Made by a program: the position numbers and the translations under genes. The notes under the pieces are model-generated. The model did not search any database. It was not told the origin of the DNA and saw only the letters and a program-made list of their open reading frames with translations. This document shows positions 12,901 through 25,043 of a stretch of 64,000 bases of DNA, piece by piece. The stretch's first letter is position 1; each line of letters opens with the position of its first letter. This DNA comes from Enoplolaimus lenunculus (Eukaryota > Nematoda > Enoplea > Enoplida > Thoracostomopsidae), in assembly GCA_030248215.1 (NCBI GenBank), contig JASANG010000573.1, forward strand, positions 1 to 64,000. Reading direction: 5' to 3'.

Positions 12901-13500
12901 CAATTACTTCTCGATGCTTTATATTTAGATTTTGTAGTGTATTTTACCTATTGTCATGATTTGTTATGTTGGTGTGTTTTCTAAGGTATTCGCACAAGGT
13001 AGCAAAAATTTGTGATAACACTAAGCACGAGACTATCACCCTCAGAGGTTTGTAGACTTGTTTCTAACGCCAATTCAGACTTTCGTTAGCCCATTTTATC
13101 AAGGATGGGAGAGTCAGTATAGCACGATTGTAGGCTTGGGCAGTTCACGCACACTGGCATTTGGCTTTGAGGATTTTCCAGTACATATGTTTATCTGTAG
13201 GGTTTTAGGCTTTATCCGTTACGCGCGATTCTATTTTACACGGCGCTCCTCGCTGCGTTTTCATGCTGTCATGACGCACCTTATTTTATGACACGCCCAA
13301 GTTTTACACTGTGGGCTCCCGCCTTGTAAAGCGTGTGCGTAGTGCCCTACGATATAATAAGAGGGAGGCCTTAAGACAAAAGCTGCACGTGGTTATTATG
13401 TTTCATAAAGGGGAGTATGACTAAACCTTGACAACGTTATTTCTCTGGCCCTGGTACCATGTGCACCTCCGTGTCCAAACTTTGAATGGGGGTAAGCCTC
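9976..13500. other. ORF-poor block of distinct composition, no gene seen
   Basis: The sequence is visibly richer in G and C than its surroundings and is broken in every frame. Apart from the tandem repeat at 11.88-12.72 kb I see no domain, RNA gene or terminal repeat. It may be the body of a decayed element, but nothing identifies a family. Confidence 0.4.
11880..12720. repeat. Tandem repeat, unit about 178 bp, about five copies
   Basis: The anchor AAGAAAACCACCCC (or a close variant) recurs near 11909, 12085, 12266, 12446 and 12623, spacings about 175-182 bp. Other anchors keep the same order: ACACGCTTTACGGAT, AAAAATGCAATT and ACCATTCGACTC. Copies are clearly diverged, so the array is old. 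Open frames across it are shared between copies by repetition only. Confidence 0.8.
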
Positions 13501-13544
13501 GTCAGCCCCCCGCATAGCTCTCCTGTTGTAGATTACACATTAAA

Positions 13545-13735
13545 ATTCATCAGCCAATCACAGGCTTTTACGAACTAATCTAGCGCTCATTTCGTATTGG
13601 CTGATCAAAACTTAGGAATTTCCAACCAATGAAATGAACTTACGATGTCTGTTTTTGGGGCGCGCTCATTGGCTGGATTTTGAGCCCCGCACAGTATAAA
13701 AGGACGCTGCACAGGCTGAACATTCAGTTCAGTTT
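13545..13735 (+). promoter_or_regulatory. Promoter-like region: four CCAAT boxes, TATA box, initiator
   Basis: CCAAT boxes, the binding site of NF-Y, lie at 13554 (+), 13596 (-), 13626 (+) and 13668 (-), alternating in orientation with spacings of 42, 30 and 42 bases. A TATAAAA follows at 13695 and an initiator-like TTCAGTT about 29 bases later, the usual distance for RNA polymerase II. No convincing coding frame lies within 1 kb downstream, so the transcript would be non-coding or belong to a decayed gene or element. The function is inferred from motif arrangement alone. Confidence 0.5.
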
Positions 13736-15770
13736 TAAATTTTTCGGTTTTTGCTCGCGTGCTCGAGCCGCGACAGCAAACCGATCTCCCTGCACACGGA
13801 GGCGACTTAGTGTGCACGGGAGTTTCGGGGCGCTGCAGCAAAAAGGGAGGGGCTATGTGCGTTGCGCACGGGGGTCAGAACCTTAAGAGGGGGCCCAGTT
13901 AGGATTTTCAGTTTTCACAAAGGGGGTGTGGGTAAAATTTTGGGCTAAAATTTGCCTGACGTTGGCGACAACGCAGGTACGAAAATTTTTGTATAAACCT
14001 TGGGGTGGGGGAAAACTCAAAATCAGAAAACCTGCAAGGAGGCACCATTTGTGCGACAATTCTAAAGAAAATTAGGCACAACATAGATTGACAAAAACAT
14101 TCGCAGGATTGATTGTCAGTACGGTAGGGAGGCCAATTCAGCCTAATGCTAAGCATTTAGGATATGGCAACTAAAAGAGCTGAGGCCTACCGTCTAGAAA
14201 ATTTCAATATACCCTGTGATTTGAGACGATTCTAGCCAGGCCCCAATGATCTAAGCTTGTGGCAAGGCCCGTCCAGTTGACAATCAAACTGCTGAATGTA
14301 CAGCCTGTGAAAATTTAAGCTTAAGGCTATGGAGCCGAGCTACACTCGGAAACAGACACGGCATAAGAGAGTAAACCTATAGAAAACTTTTCTACAAAAA
14401 CCTAATAAGTTTAAGTCTCGTGGTCTAATGTGAAACTATTTAGGCCCCGGTGCCTTTGTCTAGATCTCGCGGTTTTGACACGTGCAGCTTTTCAGAAAGG
14501 ATTTAAAACAATCAGCAGTGAGCCCGACACAACAGCAAGTACAAGGGGAGCAAGGCATAAGGCGTATACTTTCGCATGTAGACTCGCCTATCGGTATACA
14601 TAGGGATACATGCGGATAAGTAGCTGTGTTTCGGGCTCACTGTCCTAGGATATAACCTATTCTGCCGGGCAACACCAAAGACTCTTAAGGGCATAGCTGT
14701 CGGTAAGACGAGCAATTAAGGCCTAGTTAATGCACGAGCCGTAGAGTAGAATAGTTGTGGTGAATTCTCAAATCAACAATTTTTCTTCTAGCGAATTACT
14801 ATTTAACATTTTGAGTAGTCAGTAGATTGCTACCAAAATTCACTGCAATCGACGTAAATTTCATCGGTGCAATTCTATCACATAAGGTATACATTAAAAA
14901 GTGTCTGCGCTGTACATAGCTGTACAAACTCATAATAAACCAAAACTTTAACTCGAGTTCAGTCCTGAACCTTGAGCGCTCAGTTGATTCCTGGCCTAAA
15001 GGCCATGGCTAAAATTTAGATAAAACTTAGAATTAAAAGAGGCTCAAACTTTTGCGTGAACGTGAAAAATTCCTGACCATCAGAGTCTCGACAAATGAAT
15101 AACAGCCCTGGTTCGAATCAGTGGCAAGTAAAATCAATGAAAACCTCAAAGGCTAGGATCGATCCGCCTTTCTGTCAAAAACGGTCTATGACCAAGTAAA
15201 GCAAAACCCTGCTGAACCAACCAATTTCTAGGAATAAGACTAAAGTTTAAACCATACCTAGGACCAAGTGTCACTAAGTTTAACCATAAGAAATATTTGT
15301 GAGCACACGGTTGAACTAAAATTCACGGAGAAAAAGCTAATTGTTACTGGTGCGGCCCACTTACACGCACTCGGGGTTCACTAGAGCTTAGAGCATAGGT
15401 AGGCTTAGGCGTATGACGATGTCGGGATTTTGTGACTCTCAAAACCTGATATCACGCCGGGGGACCGTCATCCTCTAGGCAAGTAGCTTACTTTGGCAGA
15501 TCCACGGCCACGAACACCCGTGAGAGTATCATCTCGGATTCGTCCGCAGGGATACTCGTTGATCGTACCCGTAACAATATTTACCCCATTCAAAATCGAA
15601 TATTTAGAATAAATTCAGTTGTAAACTGCACGCATCTCTGGCTCATGGCTATGTCAAATCATCACATATACATAAACATGAATATGCACATAGAAAGAAT
15701 ATATAAACGTATAATACATTTTAACAGGTATATTAAACCGTTGAAATTGGAGGTCAAAGGTCATGTACCT
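13736..15770. other. ORF-poor sequence downstream of the promoter-like region
   Basis: Frames are short and show no domain. No long terminal repeat pair was seen by eye. Composition returns to AT-rich near 15.6 kb. Confidence 0.35.
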
Positions 15771-16089
15771 ACCGCAGTGTTTCCGCTTTTATGATTTTTT
15801 CAATTTCCCACTGCCCTGCTGATTTTCAACTACCGTGAGGGGAAATGAAAACGAAAATTTAGGGGCCCATTCCCCCCCGATTTTTGGTGACTTTTCAATT
15901 TCCTTTTTGAGAGAAAATAAAGCTTATCAATTTCCTATTTAAATTTTAAAAAATTCTCAATCCCCTTCCCTTCCCTTATTTAATCTCCCTTCCCACAGGG
16001 AAATAAAAAAACCCCCCCCCCCACCCTGGGAAATCGACACTCAAAATATCATTTCAATTTACTAGTACGGTTTGTAAATTGTCTCAATT

Positions 16090-16333
16090 TCCCACTAGAC
16101 CAATTTTTTCAAATTAAATTTCCTTCCTGACGCGTTTTTCAAAACCGTACTTGGAAATGGTTGCGTCAATTTTCCACACGGCGGGCACACGATAAAATGG
16201 ATGACGCATAACGAAGGACGGCGGAGGGCGGGTTGAAAATAAATAACAGTCCGTAACCAAGTAACAGGGGGTGCCCTCTCTCGAGAGGCCAATCGAATAT
16301 TTGTTCCCCCTCTTTATTCGGGTCACTACAGTA
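16090..16333 (-). mobile_element. Composite of dispersed repeats with a TA-family MITE end
   Basis: 16120-16215 is the inverted copy of the repeat at 7.9-8.09 kb. It runs into a MITE end, CTTTATTCGGGTCACTACAG followed by TA at 16332-16333, with the family's Cys-poor GGTGCCCTCTC...AGAGGCC subterminal block. A poly-C run lies just before, at about 16009-16022. Confidence 0.5.
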
Positions 16334-17184
16334 CTATGTTAAGCGGAATAAATTACTGAATGAAGACAGTAGCACAAACAGGCAAGGTAAGGAATCTGGG
16401 TCCCTAGAACTTAAATGAAAAGGTGTCCTGTGCTACAGATCTCGACAACCTGAATCCTGTGGTATCATTTTATGGCTGCCTGGCAACGGTTCAAAATTTA
16501 TGGCATACGAAGGTACATTCAAACAAGCACGGATTTGAAAAGAAAGTATCTATCATTCACAAACTCATAAACTATAAACTTTACCTAAATTTGGTTGAAA
16601 GTTGTACTTGTTTAATATATACTAAAATGTTAAATTTTAAAGCGCCATAACGTATGAGCTAAAGGCCTGCAGCGTTAGAACCGCTCATCTCAGGGCGCCT
16701 AAATCAATGTATATGCTAATTTTCATTAAATTCCGAAGGGTATTTATATTTTGTGCCTCTGCCGCAGAATTTGTTTAAACAACCCTGTTTATCATGAACA
16801 GTTTTCATTTTATCGGTGGTATCAAATTTGGGTCTTTCGGCTGAAATACGCTTACCCCCTTTGCCCCATTATAAGTGTTTGAGTCTTGAGCCCAGTGAAA
16901 TACGTTTTTGGAGATATATTCTCAAGTATTTGAATTATAGAAGATCGCATTACGTCTAAACGAGTTGAAAGAAAGCGTTCAAGCACATTGTCCGCTGCAA
17001 CTAAAAAAACTGAAGCCATGTCAATTATAAGTATGTGTTAGCAATAACAGTTAAAAAGGCAATGTACACATGCTTCTTGAAGCTTATTTTTGATATAGAA
17101 TAAACTAAACTGATGTTTGCTTTAGATATTTGTATGTATACATGAATTTCTTGTGATCTGTATGTTATGGGCTATGCAATTTAG

Positions 17185-17382
17185 TTCTGCATTTGATATA
17201 AATGAAGTAGCTATGTTAACAGATAATGATCTGCCAAGTCACGAAACCTGTCAAGTTTGTCACCTGCCATCCTTGGACGAAATGGAAGAAGGTCATTGTT
17301 CTTTTTGTTGCCAGTTTTTTCACGTCGAATGTTTAAAAACCGGAAACATGGCGATCTGTGCTTGCGGTGTCGCCATTGCAAG
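17185..17382 (+). CDS. Exon encoding a PHD-like zinc finger
   Basis: A TTTAG acceptor precedes and a GTATAA donor follows a 198-bp open exon. The metal-ligand pattern is C-x2-C-x12-C-x2-C-x4-H-x2-C-x8-C-x-C. The C-x2-C-x4-H-x2-C core is the spacing of PHD and related C4HC3 fingers. The closing pair is C-x-C after only 8 residues, shorter than a usual PHD, so it may be a degenerate PHD or another treble-clef type. A possible upstream exon near 16957-17036 encodes a basic KRVERKRSS stretch, but the phases agree only through a weak GTGTTA donor. A possible last exon near 18541 encodes an acidic end (EDMSEDEAEY, stop), but its phase does not match. The gene is therefore incomplete here, and a chromatin reader role is only a guess. 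Confidence 0.45.
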
Positions 17383-17846
17383 GTATAACATTTAATGTTA
17401 AGTCGTTATTTCTAGGTACTTGACGCATATTATTGTGCCACGCGTGCGTATGTTCTGCAATACATACATACAAGAGTTCCAACGGGAACTAAATTTTGCC
17501 GGAACAGGAACAGGATTTGAATCCCTTTGTAGGAACCAGAACAGGAACAAGAATCGGAATTTGAAAATAATTTTTATCATCAAAACACTGTTAGACTTAT
17601 TAGAAAACTTGGTAAAATATTGCTTGAGTGAATTTTCAACTATATCCTCATCAAATTTTGCGAAATCCCATCAGAGACAGTTAATTAACGAAATAAAACT
17701 AAAGACAGTTTCCAGTATTTAAATGATTGTGAACACTGCAACAAAACATCCGAAAAACTCTACTGCTTCATCTTTGAATGCAGGAACAGGAATTAAATTT
17801 TTGCAGGAATTTCGGCAGGAACGGAAATTCCGGTTGAATTCTGATA

Positions 17847-18266
17847 GTGTAGTGACCCGAATAATAGCGGAGGCTTATATTTATTTGGCCTCCCCAGAGG
17901 GTACCCCTGTCACTCAGTTACGGACTGTTATTTATTTTCAACCCGCCCTCCGCCTCCCTTCGTTACTAATATATATCCGGCGTTGCAACTATCCGTTGAA
18001 TTAAACGTTTTTTGCCTTGCATCGAAAGCTTGAGCGATAATACAAGGTTATACTTAGGAATGTACTGTCAATTTAAATACGCTTTAAAGTCTGGAAAACA
18101 ACTTTATTTGGTCCTGGAGTCGTTTATGCGCTACAGTTAAGGATACTTGACATTTATGGACTCTAATTAGGGAGTAGGGACTCTGTCCGCTTACGGACTC
18201 TAATTAAGGATACATACTTTTGATTGGGACTCAAAATGGGAACCCCTTTTATTCGGGTCACTACAC
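17847..18266 (+). mobile_element. TA-duplicating MITE, full copy
   Basis: The 420-bp element begins GTGTAGTGACCCGAATAA and ends with the exact complement TTATTCGGGTCACTACAC. TA flanks both ends (17845-17846, 18267-18268). A TA target duplication points to the Tc1/mariner superfamily. It has no coding capacity. Interior blocks (GTTACGGACTGTTATTTATT, CGGACTCTAATTA) are shared with copies at 20941, 25044, 58434 and 61967. Confidence 0.8.
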
Positions 18267-19477
18267 TACACACCTAAATTTATAACAATGTCTGGAGCTA
18301 GTAATCAAGTCAGAAGTCGTCGTGCAATATAGATGAAATCTTGTCAAGCCATACATTTTAAATCATGTCTAGAATACTTTTGACCACGTAACGCTGTTAA
18401 AAACGTGACGATTTATGTATTTTATTTTAACATTACACGCATCGCTGTTTCAGTGACAGCCTAGGTTATATAAAAAGTAGATAAACTGTGTTCTCAAAGC
18501 TGAATATAATCTGATATCATTCAACGATTTTGCAGTTTCCTTATTGTAGCATTGTTGAAGATATGTCCGAAGATGAAGCGGAATACTAATAAGTATTGTT
18601 CTCATACAATCTGTTGTTAATAATGTCTTTATAATTTTTGAGTTTGTCTATCCTGCTTTAGTATCTTGGTTTTAGTCGGTGAATGACGTCTGTCACTTGG
18701 ATCTTATTAATTCCAGTTCAGCTTTGGCCAACTATTTTGTTGGTGTTCAATTCAGTTTATTTTTGATTCACAGTGTTCAAGGCTTAACACATTTACAATG
18801 TACATAAAATTTACTTTTCGCATCTGTTTTTTGTATTTTTAAACCCAGAAAAAGCCTAATATTGTATAGCAAAATAAAACCAGATTTAAATATTTGTTGC
18901 ACAAATTTGTTGGCGGTTGTACCTGTTTAAAACAGTAAAACTTAACAATTAAAAGGGTGCAACTCTTGACTCATTTGCCCTGCAGCCCTTGCAGTATCCA
19001 CTGCTAAACTCGGCAACACGTCCAGTATACGCCACCTTTTGCAAAATTCATGCGGGGTCTATATTTCGTACCTCCCCCATGTTCTCAACGTGTGTTTTGC
19101 GTTACAATTACTCCCGAACTTTACGCACTGTTTAACACAAAGAGGACATGCCTCAATTGTTTTTAACTATTTCCATTCATATGAGCTTTGTTAATGTTTT
19201 TTCTAAATAAAAGTGACGGACTTCTCTGTATGGGTGTTCGCGTTCTTTTAGATTAAATTGCTTTACAAAACCGACGTTACCTAAATCACAAAGCACCCGG
19301 TGTATATATAATTAGCATGAGACCATTATTTTTGTCAATAATCTGACCGACCAGACCTATGTCGTTTCTAGAGGTTGTGTTGAGTGTATAGAACTATTCA
19401 GAATATACCAGCATTTAAATTAATATCGAATTCCATTAAAGTACTGTGCGTTTTAATTAATGTCATGGTAAGTCGCA

Positions 19478-19935
19478 GGGTGTAACCAAACATCCGTTTC
19501 GGTCAAAAGACGGTAACGGTTTCCGTTATAGAAAACCGAAAATTCCAATTGTCCGAAATGAAATAGAAATTACGAAATTCATCCAAAATCTTAAAAATTC
19601 CAAATTTTACCCGCCATTTTTCCTTCAAAATATTCAAAGGCCGGTGAATATTTGCTCGCCTCATTTCTATTGGTGTCAAATAAAACATCTTTGAAAGTTT
19701 TGTTCTTCATATACGTTTTCCATTTCTGTTAGTTTTTTACCATCCGTTCAAATCCTGTTAAGCCAGATATTCGTTCCCACAAAATCGTTTCCTGTTTCCG
19801 TCGTAGAAACATTTTCATTGTGGTTTCATTTGAAATGAAAACAACGAAAATCTTCAAAATCTTTGACTTCTTGAGATTCGTTTCCTACATAGGTTCCCGG
19901 GTGAATACTTGCGTACCTCAATTGTTTTGCTCAAA
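19478..19935 (+). mobile_element. CAGGGTGTAACC-ended repeat, two adjacent partial copies
   Basis: Starts CAGGGTGTAACCAAACATCC. The CCGTTTC / AAAATCTT / CCGGTGAATA-TTTGC-CACC pattern occurs once to about 19700 and again to about 19930, matching the copy at 7338. Non-coding. Confidence 0.4.
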
Positions 19936-19984
19936 AAATATAATGTTTAAAACAACTAAATAACCAGCACACAATAGGGCGCTC

Positions 19985-20075
19985 ACGAAATGTTTCGACC
20001 CCAACTGGGATTGAACACTGTCCAGCCGTGTAGCCGTACAGCGCGCCTACCAACTAGGCTATACAGCCAACATTT
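19985..20075 (-). ncRNA. tRNA-like relic or SINE head
   Basis: Minus strand: A-box-like TAGCCTAGTTGG with a pairing D arm (GCC...GGC), then B-box-like GTTCAATCC about 40 bases on. The anticodon arm does not fold cleanly and the acceptor stem is not paired. This suggests a tRNA-derived element rather than a functional tRNA. Confidence 0.4.
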
Positions 20076-20529
20076 ATTTATGTCGATTTCAAATATGTAA
20101 CATACAGTGGTGTGCTTACAGTAATATATTTAATAATTAACGTTCGCACACTACGTTCTCACTGATCAAGGAAATTTGTAAAAGGGGCGTTAGATATAAT
20201 AGCAAAAAACTCGCAATGGACGCGAGCGAGAACTTGGACGCTATTTTTAGCGCTATAATAAAACTTTAGTATAAAACCTTGGTTTGGCTTCCTGTCGAAC
20301 GGGTATACACCGGAATGCTCCAATAGGTCCTCCATTGGGCGTGTCAAATCATCTTTTTCAAAGGAAATATATTTCTTCACGTTTTATAAGTACTTGAACA
20401 GTAAAAGTAGTACGCTATGGAGTGTGTTGTGTAGTTCAGTGGTTTGGCTTCCTGTTACTGAAGCTATCGGTTCGCAAAAAGTTTGAACTTGTCAAATATC
20501 ATAGGATACTCTAACTAAAATTTAAGAAC

Positions 20530-20735
20530 TCCATGTGACGCTCTTTTTCTGTCCCAGGGAACATCATATGATTCTCCTAGGCAGCCTCGTGGTATATCAT
20601 ATGATACAAGCAGTAATTTTAGAGTATCATATGACATTCACACAAATGTCCTACAATGTCATATGATATGAACGGACTTGTACGCATAGATTATTTGAGA
20701 GCAGTGGTTTGTAAGCAAATATCATATGATATTCA
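20530..20735. repeat. Cluster of ATCATATGAT palindromes
   Basis: The palindrome CATATG within ATCATATGAT or a close variant occurs about five times in 200 bases just before the satellite block. It may be a degenerate satellite or a cluster of binding sites. Confidence 0.45.
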
Positions 20736-20830
20736 GTTTTTGTCCTCATACCCGCTATTTTAATAGTCGTATTTTCTGTTGACGTCGAATCAACATGGGA
20801 CAAAACGTGTTCCTGGCTGCCCCAGTTCCG

Positions 20831-23800
20831 GCTACACACGAGGTTTTGCCGTAGTCGGATATCCGGTTACACACGAATTTTTTGCCGTAGTCGGATATCC
20901 GGTTGCACATAAATTTTTGCCGTATTCGGATATCCGGCTACTGTATTGACCCGAATAACAGAGGGGGTCCCATTTTGAGTCCGAATCAATACAAGTCCGT
21001 AAGCGGATAATAATTACAGTACAGCATATATATCAGTAACGAAGGGCGGCGGAGCGTGGGTTAAAAATATAAATAACAGTGCGTAACCGAATAACAAGGG
21101 GGTATTCCCTGAAGAGGCCAAATAAATATCAGCCCCCCTCTTATTCGGGTCACTACAGTACACACGAATTTTTGCCGTAGTCAGATATCCGGCTACACAC
21201 AAATTTCTGCTGTTGCATATCACACACAAATTATTTGCCGTAGTCGGCTATCCCGTAGAATTTGTGTTGAGTCGACTACAGCACGTTTTTCCGTAGTCAT
21301 ACGTATATCCGCTTGTCAGGTATTTGGCTGAATTTGTGCCGTCAGATATCCGCTTCCAATCGAAAATTTTTTACCAAATTCACTATATATAACCGGATAT
21401 TTGACTGCGGTAAAAATTCGTGTGTAGCCTGTAAAGTCGGATATCCGGCGGAAATTTTGTTTGTAGTCGGATATACGGCTGAATTTGTTCCATAGTAACT
21501 TTTGCCGCCGTTAAATATCCAGTAACACAAGAATTTGTACCGAAATCGGCTATCCGGCTGCACACAAATTTTTAAGCAGTCGAATATCCGGCTACACACG
21601 AGGTTTTGCCGTAGTCGGATATCCGGTTACACACGAATTTTTTGCCGTAGTCGGATATCCGGTTGCACATAAATTTTTGCCGTATTCGGATATCCGGCTA
21701 CTGTATTGACCCGAATAACAGAGGGGGTCCCATTTTGAGTCCGAATCAATACAAGTCCGTAAGCGGATAATAATTACAGTACAGCATATATATCAGTAAC
21801 GAAGGGCGGCGGAGCGTGGGTTAAAAATATAAATAACAGTGCGTAACCGAATAACAAGGGGGTATTCCCTGAAGAGGCCAAATAAATATCAGCCCCCCTC
21901 TTATTCGGGTCACTACAGTACACACGAATTTTTGCCGTAGTCAGATATCCGGCTACACACAAATTTCTGCTGTTGCATATCACACACAAATTATTTGCCG
22001 TAGTCGGCTATCCCGTAGAATTTGTGTTGAGTCGACTACAGCACGTTTTTCCGTAGTCATACGTATATCCGCTTGTCAGGTATTTGGCTGAATTTGTGCC
22101 GTCAGATATCCGCTTCCAATCGAAAATTTTTTACCAAATTCACTATATATAACCGGATATTTGACTGCGGTAAAAATTCGTGTGTAGCCTGTAAAGTCGG
22201 ATATCCGGCGGAAATTTTGTTTGTAGTCGGATATACGGCTGAATTTGTTCCATAGTAACTTTTGCCGCCGTTAAATATCCAGTAACACAAGAATTTGTAC
22301 CGAAATCGGCTATCCGGCTGCACACAAATTTTTAAGCAGTCGAATATCCGGCTACACACGAAGTTTTGCCGTAGTCAGATATCCGGTTACACACGAATTT
22401 TTTGCCGTAGTCGGATATCCGGTTGCACATAAATTTTTGCCGTATTCGGATATCCGGCTACTGTATTGACCCGAATAACAGAGGGGTCCCATTTTGAGTC
22501 CGAATCAATACAAGTCCGTAAGCGGATAATAATTGCAGTACAGCATATATATCAGCAACGAAGGGCGGCGGAGCGTGGGTTAAAAATATAAATAACAGTG
22601 CGTAACCGAATAACAAGGGGGTATTCCCTGAAGAGGCCAAATAAATATCAGCCCCCCTCTTATTCGGGTCACTACAGTACACACGAATTTTTGCCGTAGT
22701 CAGATATCCGGCTACACACAAATTTCTGCTGTTGCATATCACACACAAATTATTTGCCGTAGTCGGCTATCCCGTAGAATTTGTGTTGAGTCGACTACAG
22801 CACGTTTTTCCGTAGTCATACGTATATCCGCTTGTCAGGTATTTGGCTGAATTTGTGCCGTCAGATATCCGCTTCCAATCGAAAATTTTTTACCAAATTT
22901 CACTATATATAACCGGATATTTGACTGCGGTAAAAATTCGTGTGTAGCCTGTAAAGTCGGATATCCGGCGGAAATTTTGTTTGTAGTCGGATATACGGCT
23001 GAATTTGTTCCATAGTAACTTTTGCCGCCGTTAAATATCCAGTAACACAAGAATTTGTACCGAAATCGGCTATCCGGCTGCACACAAATTTTTAACCAGT
23101 CGAATATCCGGCTACACACGAGGTTTTGCCGTAGTCGGATATCCGGTTACACACGAATTTTTTGCCGTAGTCGGATATCCGGTTGCACATAAATTTTTGC
23201 CGTATTCGGATATCCGGCTACTGTATTGACCCGAATAACAGAGGGGGTCCCATTTTGAGTCCGAATCAATACAAGTCCGTAAGCGGATAATAATTGCAGT
23301 ACAGCATATATCAGTAACGAAGGGCGGCGGAGCGTGGGTTAAAAATATAAATAACAGTGCGTAACCGAATAACAAGGGGGTATTCCCTGAAGAGGCCAAA
23401 TAAATATCAGCCCCCCTCTTATTCGGGTCACTACAGTACACACGAAGTTTTGCCGTAGTCAGATATCCGGCTACACACAAATTTCTGCTGTTGCATATCA
23501 CACACAAATTATTTGCCGTAGTCGGCTATCCCGTAGAATTTGTGTTGAGTCGACTACAGCACGTTTTTCCGTAGTCATACGTATATCCGCTTGTCAGGTA
23601 TTTGGCTGAATTTGTGCCGTCAGATATCCGCTTCCAATCGAAAATTTTTTACCAAATTCACTATATATAACCGGATATTTGACTGCGGTAAAATTTCGTG
23701 TGTAGCCTGTAAAGTCGGATATCCGGCGGAAATTTTGTTTGTAGTCGGATATACGGCTGAATTTGTTCCATAGTAACTTTTGCCGCCGTTAAATATCCAG

Positions 23801-24933
23801 TAACACAAGAATTTGTACCGAAATCGGCTATCCGGCTGCACACAAATTTTTAAGCAGTCGAATATCCGGCTACACACGAAGTTTTGCCGTAGTCGGATAT
23901 CCGGTTACACACGAATTTTTTGCCGTAGTCGGATATCCGGTTGCACATAAATTTTTGCCGTATTCGGATATCCGGCTGATATTTGACTGCGGTAAAAATT
24001 CGTGTGTAGCCTGTAAAGTCGGATATCCGGCGGAAATTTTGTTTGTAGTCGGATATACGGCTGAATTTGTTCCATAGTAACTTTTGCCGCCGTTAAATAT
24101 CCAGTAACACAAGAATTTGTACCGAAATCGGCTATCCGGCTGCACACAAATTTTTAAGCAGTCGAATATCCGGCTACACACGAGGTTTTGCCGTAGTTGG
24201 ATATCCGGTTACACACGAATTTTTTGCCGTAGTCGGATATCCGGTTGCACATAAATTTTTGTCGTATTCGGATATCCGGCTACTGTATTGACCCGAATAA
24301 CAGAGGGGGTCCCATTTTGAGTCCGAATCAATACAAGTCCGTAAGCGGATAATAATTGCAGTACAGCATATATATCAGTAACGAAGGGCGGCGGAGCGTG
24401 GGTTAAAAATATAAATAACAGTGCGTAACCGAATAACAAGGGGGTATTCCCTGAAGAGGCCAAATAAATATCAGCCCCCCTCTTATTCGGGTCACTACAG
24501 TACACACGAATTTTTGCTGTAGTCAGATATCCGGCTACACACAAATTTCTGCTGTTGCATATCACACACAAATTATTTGCCGTAGTCGGCTATCCCGTAG
24601 AATTTGTTTTGAGTCGACTACAGCACGTTTTTCCGTAGTCATACGTATATCCGCGTGTCGGGTATTTGGCTGAATTTGTGCCGTCAGATATCCGCTTCCA
24701 ATCGAAAATTTTTTACCAAATTTCACTATATATAACCGGATATTTGACTGCGGTAAAAATTCGTGCGTAGCCTGCAAAGTCGGATATCCGGCGGAAATTT
24801 TGTTCGTAGTCGGATATACGGCTGAATTTGTTCCATAGTAAATTTTGCCGCCGTTAAATATCCGGCAACACAAGAATTTCTACCGAAATCGGCTATCCGG
24901 ATGCACACAAATTTTTAAGCAGTGGAATATCCG
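20831..24933. repeat. Higher-order tandem repeat, 760-bp unit
   Basis: The anchor GCTACACACGARGTTTTGCC recurs at 20831, 21591, 22351, 23111, 23869, 24173 and 24934. Spacings are 760, 760, 760, 758, 304 and 761. Copies are almost identical. The 304-bp copy (23869-24172) lacks the embedded MITE and its flanks. Each full unit contains diverged 35-bp subunits plus one MITE, as in higher-order centromeric satellites. Confidence 0.92.
20941..21159 (+). mobile_element. TA-family MITE, 219-bp deleted form, embedded in satellite unit
   Basis: Starts CTGTATTGACCCGAATAA, ends TTATTCGGGTCACTACAG, with TA on each side belonging to the satellite motif GGCTACACAC. The same form recurs in the following units at 21701-21919, 22461-22677, 23221-23436 and 24283-24500, always at the same satellite position. 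One insertion was therefore amplified with the unit. Confidence 0.88.
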
Positions 24934-25043
24934 GCTACACACGAAGTTTTGCCGTAGTCGGATATCCGGCTACACACGAATTTTTGGCCGTAGTCGGATA
25001 TCCGGTTGCACATAAATTTTTGCCGTATTCGCATATCCGGCTA

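Noticed and set aside
9976-15770. Decayed LTR element around the TATA/CCAAT promoter
   Set aside because: No flanking direct repeats, primer site or polymerase-like protein could be seen by eye, so no family is claimed.
21014-24571. Recurring 60-131-codon frames such as MCVICNSRNLCVAGYL
   Set aside because: They repeat every 760 bp with the satellite and run across the MITE ends. No independent coding signal.
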